NCBI GenBank assembly: GCA_913046805.1
Contig: CAJWTA010000015.1
Coordinates: 1-18,972, forward strand
DNA from: an uncultured Fidelibacterota bacterium
GTDB taxonomy: Bacteria > Marinisomatota > Marinisomatia > Marinisomatales > TCS55
Direction of reading: 5' to 3'
Length of the DNA: 18,972 nucleotides
Shown here: positions 6,762-15,858 of the stretch, in pieces
How positions within the stretch are numbered: position 1 is the stretch's first letter
Layout: each line of letters opens with the position of its first letter
Program-made: the position numbers and the translations under genes
The notes under the pieces: generated by a model
What the model saw: the letters and a program-made list of their open reading frames with translations, nothing else
Database searches by the model: none
What the model was told of the DNA's origin: nothing

Positions 6762-9700
6762 CTAATAAACTCGACGAACACGGAATTTCATTTGTACTTG
6801 TCCGGTTTCATCTACGTTTCCAATGACTGAGAAATTAGGATTTAATTTGTATTCAACACCTACTTTGTTTTTGTATGCTGTCTCTAAAGAAAATGATCTT
6901 TTATAACTCAAACTAAAATTTTGATTTAATGTTGCATTAATACTGAATTCTTCGCCTTGGTTTGGATTTAAAAGCTCTGAAGCTCCAGATATTTGAACAT
7001 CTTGAATGATTCCTGAAGATTTCAGTCCCGTAGTTTTAATAAAGTTTTTTTCAAGCTGTCTTTCCAAATATGCTCCCAATATTGTCTGTGCTTGTGTACC
7101 TAACCCCTCCGTTGAAAAACCCTCCTCAGAAACTCGAGTATTGAAAGTGAGCAATTGAAGTATATCGCTCTCGGAATATCCTTTATCGCTATCGAACCTC
7201 CAATCAGGGTTATCAAATGGACCAAAAACGCCGAGTAAAATCTCTGCATCTCCAATTTTTGTAGATGCAGATAACTCCAAAAAAGGATTAAATCCTTGAC
7301 CGTCAAACATCATTGATCCTTTCAAATTCTCGAAAACATCTCCCAAGTAATAGTAGATTTGCCCTTCGTTAAATTCTATCTCACCTGAATAATTCCATTC
7401 ATCTTCATATAGTTTAGACATTCCCAATTCACCCGATATTTTTGCATCAATTTGTGAATTTCGAATAGCAAAAGTATCTTCAATAGGAAATCTTATGTTG
7501 TAATTAGTAATAACTCTTCCTTGATCATCGGTATTAATAGTCGATTCATTTCCATCAAACTCTTTATAAATGGCTCCGTTTTTAGCGTTAATAGTGCCAG
7601 TCACATCTATAGTATCTTTCCCAACGATAGAAACTTCAACGTCTGCGTAACTCTCTATATCCTGATTCAAAGATCGAAAAAAGATGTTTTTACCATTAGC
7701 CTTGATATTGTAACGAGGTTCAAAAAATTTTGTAAAATCAATATCTCCAGATAAACTAAAATTATTTGACTCTATTTTTCTTTCAATGGGATTACTTAAC
7801 GACCCTTCAAATGATTTAATTGTTAACAAATTATTGACAAGTTGAGCTTGTGCACCTATTCTTTCCACAGGTTCATCCATAAGAATATTGTAAACACTAG
7901 TATTGGAGATAACAATACTGCCATTTCGTTTTAAACTTTTTCTTGGTCCGCCAATACTGAGATTTATATCTATATTACCTATAATTGAGTCAACCTCCGA
8001 TATATAAGCAGAAATAAATTCTGCAGAACGAAAAGAGCCTTCAGAATTCAACTCTATCTCCGCATTTGGTGAAATGTTCCTTGATCTAGAAATAAGATCT
8101 AGATCCACGGGTATCTTTGCATTTCCCGTTAATTGATTCTTGCCATTTGATGAAGAGAAATTTTCGAAGGTTAGTTTTTTATTTTTATAAAAACCATTTC
8201 CTGTAACTGTTCCAAGAGGAAGTCTGCCCCAATATGCATTATCAATTTGACCGTCAAGATTATACTCGGTTTTCGATGTAATGCCCGAAATATTAAAAGA
8301 TCCTGTAAACTGACCTTTGATTCTAGAGAGATAATCATTCGAAATATTTGAGAGGAACGATAAATCAATATTTTTATATATTGAAACCAATTTTGCTTGT
8401 TGAGGTTTTAATAAGTCAAAAGGATATGGAATATTGCCTGAAATAAAAAAACTCGATTTATCTTCATAAATCAAAGAAAGTGTATCAATTAATATTGCTC
8501 CATTTTCATAAAATGCGTCAACCCTTAAATCGTTAAATGGCTGATTTATTAATGATCCTTCTTTTAAACTAAAATCAAATTTTATTTTATCTAATTTAGT
8601 ATCTTTTGGAAAATTGATTTCACCAAAAAGACTTCCACTTATTCTTTCTGAACCACTTATGTTTAGCAAAGAAAGAAGATCGGTTGTAACATTTGAGAAT
8701 TTAATCTTGCCTATGAATGGATTTGTCTCAAAATAACCCTCTATCACACCATCATCAACATGCAATTCAAATGGCTTTATAGAAAATTTATCATTGGAAA
8801 AATTCAAAGTAAGTTTTGAAGGGTTTATTAAAAAATGATCCTGATATGCAAGTTGGAACTTGTCAACCACTAACAAGGAATCAGTGTTAAGGCTTCCATT
8901 TAATTGTAAAAAGTCAAAATTATTCCTCAGCTCAAGAGATGATATCAAAATATTTTTTCCGTTTAGTATGAATTGACCATTTCCACTTTGAACAGAGAAA
9001 TCCTTCCAGAGCCCATCTGAAAACTTTATTTTTGCACTACCAGTCCTAGTGTTTCTTATATCATCAACTTGAGTATAAAGCTTAAAATTGGATAATTTGA
9101 TGTCTCTGTATTCAAAATTGCTGATAGCAAGATCTGCACCGATTGAAGTTTGATCAAAAGCTCCAAAAATTCTCATTGAACCCGTGGCTTTTCCATTAGA
9201 CAAAGAATCACTCCAAAAGTAATTTATCAAAGAGCTGGATGCTTCAGTTAAATCTAGATTGAAATCTAATAGTCTTTTAGTATAATCTGAACTACCATCA
9301 ATGGTAATTAACGAACGATCAATAGAAAGAGTGATAGGATTAAAAATTGTTAACAATGAATCGGAATAGGAAATTCCACCAGAAAAAGAGGAGGGTTGCC
9401 CATTAAAACTAACAGATTCTGTTACGTCCGCATTAATATCAATAGACGTTATTTGCATTTCTTCAAAGTTTCCATCCAGTAATAGATAACCAGATATTGA
9501 AGTTTTTTGGGTATTTAATACCCATTCACTTAGGTCAAGACTGTTAAGCTTTGCAATGCCATTGAATCTTCCAGCATCTTCAATCAAACCATTAAAAGAT
9601 AAACTAGCGTCATTTCCTTTAAGATCTAAATTATTTAAACGCACATAACCCGAATCACTTTTCAAATCAAACCCGCCTTGCATGCTTAAGCCAAGATTAT

Positions 9701-10532
9701 TTTGAATCTTAATGTCTCCAATGTATTCTGAAAGGTTTGATTCAAAGGTAAAAATTGCAGAAAGACTTGAAAGGTTTGGCTGCAAAGGTAGCTCAGAAAA
9801 TATTTGCTCAGGTATTTGGTATTCACTTAATTCTATTTGAGCATAAATACTTGAAGAGTCTGCAAAACTATATTCAAAAAAACCAGACAGATCTGTATTG
9901 TTAATACTGGCAGCATTTAAATCTAAAGAGATTTTATCTTTACTAAAATACCCTTTAAGGCGTCTTGTGCTAACCGCAAAACTTGGGAGAGTTGATGAAA
10001 AATTAAATTCTTTTAAATTTACATTGATTTTTTCATCAGCATTTAAAATTTCGCCATCAATTAAAAAATCTATAACACGAACCGAATCCTCAAGTGATAT
10101 AACCAAGCTTCCATCAAGATACAAATTATTAATATTCACAGGAAAATTACTTGGGTCAAAAGGTATCATATTTTGATTGGCATTATTCTTTTCAAAGCTC
10201 ATCGAAGGTTTGATAATTGCATTTGAGACAATTAATTGATTAAGATTTACCCTGCCCAGCAATAATGGTATGATTTTTATTCGTGCTTCTATTGATGGAA
10301 AAATTACTTCCGATCCATCAGATTTTGACAAAACGATATCATTCGATGATACTTTTGTAAATAGGTGGCCAGAGAAAACACTATTTTCAAGTTCCCAACC
10401 TGAATTATTGAGCTGATTATTCAAGTATGTTTCAATTCGATCTTGCCAAACACTTGGTCGGAACAAATAAATTAAAACCAGTAAAGAAGACGAAATCAAT
10501 AGTATCAAGATTTTCTGGCGTTTTTTTGTCAT
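6762..10532 (-). CDS. tamB: TamB-like giant envelope protein (AsmA/DUF490 family)
   Basis: TamB-type proteins span the periplasm as a long beta-taco groove and are linked to lipid transport between membranes and to barrel assembly with TamA. From the ATG at 10532 the product has 1256 residues, about the usual size. A basic tail and a single membrane helix (about residues 8-25, ILILLISSSLLVLIYLF) anchor it in the inner membrane. The next 1200 residues are repetitive beta strands with many 'LNGSLNTDSL / ISGNIPYPF / LSGDIDF' type segments typical of AsmA-like proteins. The final part is the TamB C-terminal domain: DILQLLTFNTR, TILGAYLERQLEKNF, VQISGASELLNPNQGEEF, and ending KVGVEYKLNPNFSVIGNVDETGQVQMKFRVRRVY. 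A TTG two codons earlier (10538) is possible, but ATG is preferred; no clear ribosome binding site is seen. It sits just after the dnaK terminator and ten bases before the Omp85 gene. Confidence 0.92.
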   Translation of the reverse strand: MTKKRQKILILLISSSLLVLIYLFRPSVWQDRIETYLNNQLNNSGWELENSVFSGHLFTKVSSNDIVLSKSDGSEVIFPSIEARIKIIPLLLGRVNLNQLIVSNAIIKPSMSFEKNNANQNMIPFDPSNFPVNINNLYLDGSLVISLEDSVRVIDFLIDGEILNADEKINVNLKEFNFSSTLPSFAVSTRRLKGYFSKDKISLDLNAASINNTDLSGFFEYSFADSSSIYAQIELSEYQIPEQIFSELPLQPNLSSLSAIFTFESNLSEYIGDIKIQNNLGLSMQGGFDLKSDSGYVRLNNLDLKGNDASLSFNGLIEDAGRFNGIAKLNSLDLSEWVLNTQKTSISGYLLLDGNFEEMQITSIDINADVTESVSFNGQPSSFSGGISYSDSLLTIFNPITLSIDRSLITIDGSSDYTKRLLDFNLDLTEASSSLINYFWSDSLSNGKATGSMRIFGAFDQTSIGADLAISNFEYRDIKLSNFKLYTQVDDIRNTRTGSAKIKFSDGLWKDFSVQSGNGQFILNGKNILISSLELRNNFDFLQLNGSLNTDSLLVVDKFQLAYQDHFLINPSKLTLNFSNDKFSIKPFELHVDDGVIEGYFETNPFIGKIKFSNVTTDLLSLLNISGSERISGSLFGEINFPKDTKLDKIKFDFSLKEGSLINQPFNDLRVDAFYENGAILIDTLSLIYEDKSSFFISGNIPYPFDLLKPQQAKLVSIYKNIDLSFLSNISNDYLSRIKGQFTGSFNISGITSKTEYNLDGQIDNAYWGRLPLGTVTGNGFYKNKKLTFENFSSSNGKNQLTGNAKIPVDLDLISRSRNISPNAEIELNSEGSFRSAEFISAYISEVDSIIGNIDINLSIGGPRKSLKRNGSIVISNTSVYNILMDEPVERIGAQAQLVNNLLTIKSFEGSLSNPIERKIESNNFSLSGDIDFTKFFEPRYNIKANGKNIFFRSLNQDIESYADVEVSIVGKDTIDVTGTINAKNGAIYKEFDGNESTINTDDQGRVITNYNIRFPIEDTFAIRNSQIDAKISGELGMSKLYEDEWNYSGEIEFNEGQIYYYLGDVFENLKGSMMFDGQGFNPFLELSASTKIGDAEILLGVFGPFDNPDWRFDSDKGYSESDILQLLTFNTRVSEEGFSTEGLGTQAQTILGAYLERQLEKNFIKTTGLKSSGIIQDVQISGASELLNPNQGEEFSINATLNQNFSLSYKRSFSLETAYKNKVGVEYKLNPNFSVIGNVDETGQVQMKFRVRRVY

Positions 10533-10587
10533 AATCAAATAGAGCTATACATTTACTATGAAATTACATCTCTTCAGTTCCATAAAC

Positions 10588-10619
10588 AAAAAAAGCACAC
10601 TGAAAAGTGTGCTTTTTTT
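10588..10619 (-). terminator. Strong intrinsic terminator after dnaK, symmetric
   Basis: A perfect 8-bp stem AGCACACT / AGTGTGCT with a four-base loop is flanked by seven A on one side and seven T on the other. In the minus-strand RNA it gives a GC-containing hairpin followed by a U-run, 18 bases after the dnaK stop. The arrangement is fully symmetric, so it could stop transcription from either side. It separates the clpC-dnaK block from tamB, implying that tamB needs its own promoter in the 55 bases 10533-10587 or by readthrough; I see no convincing promoter there. Confidence 0.93.
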
Positions 10620-10636
10620 GTTCAAACAAATTCCTA

Positions 10637-12544
10637 TTAATCGACAACTTCAAAATCTGCATCTTCAATTTCAGCGTCATCTTTTTTCTTTTTCTTTTTA
10701 TCGCTAGATGAAGCCGTGTTAGAATCTTCAGTTGGATTTTCTTCTTTCGCAGATTCATACATCTTGGAGGCAACTTGATTCCAGGCATTATTTAACTCAT
10801 CAAGTGAAGATTTTAGAGTATCAACGCTATCGCCATCTTTAGCTGATTTAAGTTTTACTACACCATCTTCCAGTGACTTTCTTTCAGAATCATCCAATTT
10901 TTCTTTATATTCCTCTAAGTTCTTTTCAGTTTGATAAATTAATTGCTCTGCCTGATTCTGCATATCTATCAATTCTCTTTTTTCTTTGTCTTCAGATTCA
11001 TGTTTTTTAGCATCATTAACCATTTTTTCTACTTCTGTATCAGAAAGTCCGCTTGATGCTTCAATACGAATACTTTGCTCTTTACCAGTAGCCTTATCCT
11101 TCGCACCTACATTTAAAATACCATTCGCATCAATATCAAAGGTTACTTCAACTTGAGGAACTCCTCGTGGTGCTGGAGGAATTCCATCTAAGTGAAATCT
11201 TCCAATGGTTTTGTTATCAACCGCCATTTCACGTTCACCTTGAAGTACGTGAATTTCTACAGTTGTTTGATTATCAGCTGCTGTTGAGAAGACCTGAGAT
11301 TTTTTTGTTGGTATTGTAGTATTTCTCTCAATTAGTTTTGTAGAAACGCTTCCAAGGGTTTCTATACCAAGAGATAGTGGAGTTACATCAAGTAATAAAA
11401 TGTCATCAACATCGCCAGCTAAAACTCCTCCTTGAATAGCTGCTCCTAGGGCTACTACCTCATCAGGATTAACACTCTGGTTTAATTCTTTTCCAAAAAT
11501 TTCTTTCACCTTTTCTTGAATTTTTGGAATTCTAGTGGAACCACCAACCATAATAACCTCATGAATGTCGGATGTGGATAAACCCGCGTCCTTTAATGCT
11601 TTTAAACATGGCTCTGCGGTTCTTTCAACGAGATCCGCAACAAGCTCTTCGAATTTAGCTCTAGTCAAAGTTAGATTAAGATGTTTTGGCCCAGATGAAT
11701 CTGCAGTAATAAATGGTAAGTTAATTTCTGTTTGCTTTGAACTAGAAAGTTCTTTTTTAGCAACTTCAGCTGATTCACGTAATCTTTGGAGAGCCATTGG
11801 GTCTTTCGTTAGATCGATACCCTCAGCTGACTTAAACTCTTCAGCAATCCAATTGATAACTTTTTGATCAAAATCATCACCGCCTAAATGAGTATCTCCA
11901 TTAGTTGATTTTACTTCAAATACTCCATCGCCCAACTCTAAGATAGAAATATCAAATGTTCCTCCACCTAGATCAAAAACTGCTATCGTCTCTTCTTTTT
12001 TCTTATCAAGACCGTATGCGAGTGAAGCCGCTGTTGGCTCATTGATAATTCTTCGAACATTTAAACCGGCTATTTTACCAGCGTCTTTAGTTGCTTGTCG
12101 CTGAGAGTCGTTAAAATAAGCAGGGACAGTAATGACTGCATCGCTAACAGTTGAACCCAAATGTTCTTCAGCTGTTTGCTTGAGCTTTTGAAGCACCATT
12201 GCACTGATTTCAGGAGGAGAATAGGTTTTATCAGAAATTTTAACTGAAACAGAATTAGATTTACCTTTAACTATCTCATAAGGCACATCCTTTGATTCAC
12301 TACTTACTTCTTTAAACATTCTGCCCATAAATCTTTTTATAGAAAAAATAGTATTTTGAGGATTTGTAACAGCCTGTCTTTTGGCTGGCTGACCAACTAA
12401 TCTATCATCATCCTTAGTAAAAGCTACAACAGAAGGAGTAGTTCTTCCTCCTTCAGAACTGCTAATGACTGATGGTTCGCCACCCTCTAATACTGCAACG
12501 CAGGAATTTGTAGTACCTAAATCTATACCAATAATTTTACCCAT
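10637..12544 (-). CDS. dnaK: Molecular chaperone DnaK (Hsp70)
   Basis: ATP-driven Hsp70 chaperone that folds and protects proteins in the cytoplasm with DnaJ and GrpE. The 635-residue product is full length. Family signatures: [13 protein letters not shown] (6-18), [15 protein letters not shown] (188-202), [14 protein letters not shown] in the nucleotide-binding domain, the interdomain stretch [16 protein letters not shown], and [19 protein letters not shown] in the substrate-binding domain. The helical lid follows, then a Ser/Lys/Asp-rich flexible tail and a C-terminal DADFEVVD, an acidic bacterial DnaK ending. The start has GGAG nine bases upstream. grpE and dnaJ are absent from the window; instead clpC lies upstream. 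A palindrome and a sigma-54-like element are in the leader, but no CIRCE (HrcA) operator was found. Confidence 0.98.
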   Translation of the reverse strand: MGKIIGIDLGTTNSCVAVLEGGEPSVISSSEGGRTTPSVVAFTKDDDRLVGQPAKRQAVTNPQNTIFSIKRFMGRMFKEVSSESKDVPYEIVKGKSNSVSVKISDKTYSPPEISAMVLQKLKQTAEEHLGSTVSDAVITVPAYFNDSQRQATKDAGKIAGLNVRRIINEPTAASLAYGLDKKKEETIAVFDLGGGTFDISILELGDGVFEVKSTNGDTHLGGDDFDQKVINWIAEEFKSAEGIDLTKDPMALQRLRESAEVAKKELSSSKQTEINLPFITADSSGPKHLNLTLTRAKFEELVADLVERTAEPCLKALKDAGLSTSDIHEVIMVGGSTRIPKIQEKVKEIFGKELNQSVNPDEVVALGAAIQGGVLAGDVDDILLLDVTPLSLGIETLGSVSTKLIERNTTIPTKKSQVFSTAADNQTTVEIHVLQGEREMAVDNKTIGRFHLDGIPPAPRGVPQVEVTFDIDANGILNVGAKDKATGKEQSIRIEASSGLSDTEVEKMVNDAKKHESEDKEKRELIDMQNQAEQLIYQTEKNLEEYKEKLDDSERKSLEDGVVKLKSAKDGDSVDTLKSSLDELNNAWNQVASKMYESAKEENPTEDSNTASSSDKKKKKKDDAEIEDADFEVVD

Positions 12545-12553
12545 TATATTTTA

Positions 12554-12557
12554 CTCC
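12554..12557 (-). promoter_or_regulatory. Ribosome binding site of dnaK
   Basis: GGAG on the minus strand stands nine bases before the dnaK ATG and supports that start. Confidence 0.6.
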
Positions 12558-12591
12558 AATAATATATTTTCATGTTAACTACTGATATTTG

Positions 12592-12608
12592 TACAAGATA
12601 CGTGCCAA
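12592..12608 (-). promoter_or_regulatory. Candidate sigma-54-like (-24/-12) promoter of dnaK
   Basis: The minus strand reads TTGGCACGTATCTTGTA. The -24 box TTGGCACG matches the sigma-54 consensus exactly; the downstream box is TTGTA instead of TTGCA/TTGCT, with the correct ten bases between GG and the second G. Initiation would fall near 12581, giving a leader of about 37 bases containing the dnaK ribosome binding site. The match is good but the -12 GC is not kept, and no upstream activator site or rpoN gene is visible. No convincing sigma-70 pair was seen in the gap. Confidence 0.35.
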
Positions 12609-12622
12609 AATTTTTTTTAAAA

Positions 12623-12659
12623 CATTATGGCATATAAATTAATTTTACATGTCATAGTG
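12623..12659. repeat. Large imperfect inverted repeat between clpC and dnaK
   Basis: The two arms CATTATGGCATATAAATT and AATTTTACATGTCATAGTG are near-perfect reverse complements: one extra base and three substitutions, two of which can be G-U pairs in the plus-strand sense. It starts 17 bases after the clpC stop and is followed, in the minus-strand RNA, by UUUU. It could be a weak terminator for clpC or an operator for the dnaK promoter; sequence alone does not decide. The low GC content of the stem argues against a strong intrinsic terminator. Confidence 0.55.
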
Positions 12660-12675
12660 GCAGCTTAATTTTAAT

Positions 12676-15150
12676 TTATTGGGATTTTGAAGTGGTTTTT
12701 TTTCTTGTTTTTAATGGAATAGGAGAGAACTTAATTATTCCACTACTAAGATCAACTTTGATTTTATCAACTTTTTTAAATTTATTTTGAAGTAATAGTT
12801 GAGATAACGGGTCTTCTATACTCTTTTGTATCTCTCTTCGGAGATTGCGCGCACCATATTCAAAACTAAAACCTTGATTAGCTAAATAGGATTTTGCTTT
12901 TTTTGTAACTTGAAGTGAAAAACCAATTTTTTCTAGGTTTTTGTATAAGTCTGACATTTGTAAGTCTATTATTTTACCAACATCCTCTTTGGTTAGCGTA
13001 TTGTATACCACAGTTTCGTCAAGCCTATTTATGAACTCTGGATTGAAAATACTTTTAACTTTATCTAATATTTTATTTTTAACTCTATCAGTCCCTTGCT
13101 CTTTATTGATGTCGTTAAAACCAAAAGATGCGGTATTCTGAATTTCTTTCGTACCAATATTTGATGTGAGTATGATTATCGTATTTTGAAAGTCTATTTT
13201 TCTTCCATAACTATCAGTCAAAAAACCCTCATCGAATAATTGTAATAATAAATTAAAAATATCTGGATGCGCTTTTTCAATTTCATCGAAAAGCACTACT
13301 GAATAAGGATTTCTTCTTACTTTTTCAGTGAGTTCTCCACCCTCCTCATATCCAACATAGCCAGGTGGCGCTCCAATGAGTCTCGACATTGCAAAACGCT
13401 CACCGTACTCACTCATATCTAATCTTACTAAAGAATCCTCCTTGCTAAATAGATAATGGGCTAACTCTTTAGCTGTCTCTGTTTTACCAACACCTGTAGG
13501 ACCAAGAAATAAATATACACCTATAGGCCTACCTTGTCTCTTTAGGCCAGCTCTGGATCTTTGAATAGCTTTGCTAAGTGTTTTTATTGCATGATTCTGG
13601 CCGATAATTTTTTGGGATAATTCTTCATCCATCTTCAAGAGTTTTTTACCTTCAGATTCCGCCACTCTTCGAACAGGTATTCTTGTCATTGTAGAAACTA
13701 CATCTGCAATGTTGTCTTCAGTAATAATTGTTGGATTTAATTCCTCGTTTGTTTTCCATTTTTTCTGCATATCATTAAGCTTGCCAATAAGCTTATGCTC
13801 TTTATCTCTTAAACTTGCAGCATCTTCAAATTTCTGTTCAATAACAACAGATTTTTTTTTGCTCCTTATTTCATCGATTTCTATTTCTAAATCGATAATT
13901 TTTTGAGGAACTTTAATATTTAAAATATGTGCCCTTGAACCAGCCTCGTCTAAAACATCGATAGCCTTATCAGGTAAAAATTTATCTGTGATATATCTGT
14001 CGGAAAAATATACACAGGCACGAATTGCTTCATCTGAATAGGTTACATTGTGGTGTTTTTCATAACTCGATTGCAAGCCTTTAAGTATTTCAATGGACTC
14101 ATCTGCTGAAGGAGGCATAATATTTATTTTTTGAAATCTTCTTTCAAGAGCACCATCTTTTTCAACATGTTTTCTGTACTCATCCAGAGTTGTTGCGCCA
14201 ATACAGTGTATATCCCCTCTAGCTAAAGCGGGTTTGAACATATTTGATGCATCCAAGGACCCCGAAGCTCCACCAGCACCAACTATTGTATGGAGCTCAT
14301 CAATAAACAGAATTAAGTTATCAGTCTTTTCGAGCTCGACCATTATAGTTTTCATTCTTTCTTCAAATTGCCCTCGGTACTTAGTGCCAGCTACTAACCC
14401 TGCCAGGTCTAAAGATAAAATTCTTTTATTGTGAAGTGTTCTTGGAACATTTTTTTCAATTATTTTTTGACCCAATCCTTCGATAATTGCAGTTTTGCCA
14501 ACACCAGGCTCGCCAATCAAGACAGGGTTATTCTTTTTTCTTCTTGATAATATCTGCGCTACTCTTTGAATTTCATTTTCTCTTCCAATAACAGGGTCTA
14601 AGCCACCAGCTCGTGCTAGTTCTGTAATATCTCTCGAAAAGTGATCTAAGGCTGGAGTTTTTGATTTAGAAGGCTTTGAGGGTTTTATTTCTTTACTGTC
14701 TTGGTATGGCTGAGGTTGATCGGTTTCGTTGTTAATTAGGTCCAATATGCTCTCATAATCAAGATTATGGGAATTGAGAACTTCACGTGCAATACCCTCA
14801 TTTTCTTTAAGGATTGCAAGAAGGAGATGTTCATCATCAGCTATAGCAGAACCCAAGGCTGCTGCTTCATTAAATGCATTGCGAAGTATTCTTTCTGCTC
14901 TTCGCGTCAATGGTAGATGCCCCAATGTCATTGTATTACCAAGAGTCTTGATCATATCTTCAATCATAGTTTGAACGTCAGATATGTCACAATCATATAT
15001 ATCAAATATTTTTGCACTTAAACCAGATTTTTCCCTCAAAAGCCCTAATAATAAGTGCTCAGATCCAACATAACTATGGCCTAGCCTAATAGCTTCTTCT
15101 TTAGCATTTTTAATTATATGCTGAACTCTTTGTGAAAAATTTTCTTTCAT
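12676..15150 (-). CDS. clpC: ClpC-type AAA+ unfoldase of the ClpCP protease
   Basis: The 824-residue product is full length for ClpC. Two Clp N-terminal repeats (about 4-70 and 80-140) are joined by a Lys/Ser/Pro-rich linker to nucleotide-binding domain 1: Walker A GEPGVGKT (213-220) and Walker [11 protein letters not shown] (279-288). A short middle region with a UVR-like segment ([19 protein letters not shown], 440-458) identifies ClpC rather than ClpB, whose coiled coil is much longer. Domain 2 has Walker A GPTGVGKT (550-557), Walker [11 protein letters not shown] (618-627) and an FGF tripeptide (676-678) in the loop position used to dock on ClpP. The C-terminus ends with a basic tail. It unfolds proteins and feeds them to ClpP, which is not in this window. 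The ATG follows lolD by 33 bases with no clear ribosome binding site or promoter, so it is probably read from the upstream operon. Confidence 0.95.
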   Translation of the reverse strand: MKENFSQRVQHIIKNAKEEAIRLGHSYVGSEHLLLGLLREKSGLSAKIFDIYDCDISDVQTMIEDMIKTLGNTMTLGHLPLTRRAERILRNAFNEAAALGSAIADDEHLLLAILKENEGIAREVLNSHNLDYESILDLINNETDQPQPYQDSKEIKPSKPSKSKTPALDHFSRDITELARAGGLDPVIGRENEIQRVAQILSRRKKNNPVLIGEPGVGKTAIIEGLGQKIIEKNVPRTLHNKRILSLDLAGLVAGTKYRGQFEERMKTIMVELEKTDNLILFIDELHTIVGAGGASGSLDASNMFKPALARGDIHCIGATTLDEYRKHVEKDGALERRFQKINIMPPSADESIEILKGLQSSYEKHHNVTYSDEAIRACVYFSDRYITDKFLPDKAIDVLDEAGSRAHILNIKVPQKIIDLEIEIDEIRSKKKSVVIEQKFEDAASLRDKEHKLIGKLNDMQKKWKTNEELNPTIITEDNIADVVSTMTRIPVRRVAESEGKKLLKMDEELSQKIIGQNHAIKTLSKAIQRSRAGLKRQGRPIGVYLFLGPTGVGKTETAKELAHYLFSKEDSLVRLDMSEYGERFAMSRLIGAPPGYVGYEEGGELTEKVRRNPYSVVLFDEIEKAHPDIFNLLLQLFDEGFLTDSYGRKIDFQNTIIILTSNIGTKEIQNTASFGFNDINKEQGTDRVKNKILDKVKSIFNPEFINRLDETVVYNTLTKEDVGKIIDLQMSDLYKNLEKIGFSLQVTKKAKSYLANQGFSFEYGARNLRREIQKSIEDPLSQLLLQNKFKKVDKIKVDLSSGIIKFSPIPLKTRKKTTSKSQ

Positions 15151-15183
15151 AGCATCATGAAGTTAAGAAGCGTAACTACAACT

Positions 15184-15858
15184 TCAAATAATATCTGAAT
15201 TAGATAGCAGTCCTTTATTAAGCATTAGATTTTTATCTCCAATTGAAGCAACGTTTTTATCATGAGTTGCAATGACAATTGACTGATCAAACTCATCATT
15301 TATTTTTTTAAAAAGTTGAATTAATTTTTCAGCATTTTCAATATCAAGATTGCCGCTTGGTTCATCTGCGAGAATTAAAGCAGGCTTATTAACGAGAGCT
15401 CTAGCAATAGCCACTCTTGATCTTTCGCCTCCAGAGAGCTCTGAGGGGTAGTGTTTTATTCTGCTAATAATACCCATAAACTCCAGTAACTCTTTAGCAT
15501 AAAAATCATTTACTTCATTTTGATAAATTTGTAGTGGAACTAAAACATTATCGATGACATTAAGCTCAGGAATTAGGTGATGAAACTGAAAAACAAAGCC
15601 CAAAAATTCATTTCTAATTTTGGATAAAGATTCGTTGCTCAGTTTTACTATTTCTTTCCCATTTATTGTTAGCTCTCCTTCATCAAAAGACTCTAATGTA
15701 CCAATTATATTCAGTAGGGTTGATTTTCCAGATCCACTAGGACCCATGATTGTAATTAGCTCACCTTTTTCTATATTAAGTGAAATATTTCTAATAACAT
15801 TCAACTTACGATTTTGATTTATAAATGACTTTGTTATGTTTTTTGCTTCTAAAATCAT
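15184..15858 (-). CDS. lolD: Lipoprotein-releasing ABC transporter ATPase LolD
   Basis: The 224-residue ABC ATPase powers extraction of lipoproteins from the inner membrane by the LolC/LolE permeases. Visible motifs: Walker [10 protein letters not shown] (39-47), Q-loop [14 protein letters not shown], signature [15 protein letters not shown], Walker [14 protein letters not shown], and the switch histidine in IATHDKN. The [16 protein letters not shown] segment is typical of LolD and the related MacB/FtsE-type ATPases. Its ATG overlaps the stop of the preceding permease gene as ATGA, so permease and ATPase are co-translated. The neighbouring LolC/E-type permeases, not MacB, favour LolD. Confidence 0.93.
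   Translation of the reverse strand: MILEAKNITKSFINQNRKLNVIRNISLNIEKGELITIMGPSGSGKSTLLNIIGTLESFDEGELTINGKEIVKLSNESLSKIRNEFLGFVFQFHHLIPELNVIDNVLVPLQIYQNEVNDFYAKELLEFMGIISRIKHYPSELSGGERSRVAIARALVNKPALILADEPSGNLDIENAEKLIQLFKKINDEFDQSIVIATHDKNVASIGDKNLMLNKGLLSNSDII

Noticed and set aside
7100..8368. Short minus-strand frames inside tamB (7100-7306 and 8171-8368)
   Set aside because: They are alternative frames within the intact tamB gene and match nothing I know; tamB itself shows no frameshift.
10533..10587. A 12-codon open frame (starting ATG-GAA-CTG) between the dnaK terminator and tamB
   Set aside because: Too short, no ribosome binding site and no sign of a leader peptide function.
10564..10788. 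Minus-strand frame overlapping the 3' end of dnaK and running through the terminator
   Set aside because: It is out of frame with dnaK, low in complexity (Lys-rich from the dnaK tail) and passes through the terminator hairpin.
12545..12675. CIRCE operator or sigma-32 promoter upstream of dnaK
   Set aside because: No TTAGCACTC-N9-GAGTGCTAA or CTTGAA/CCCCAT pattern is present in the gap.
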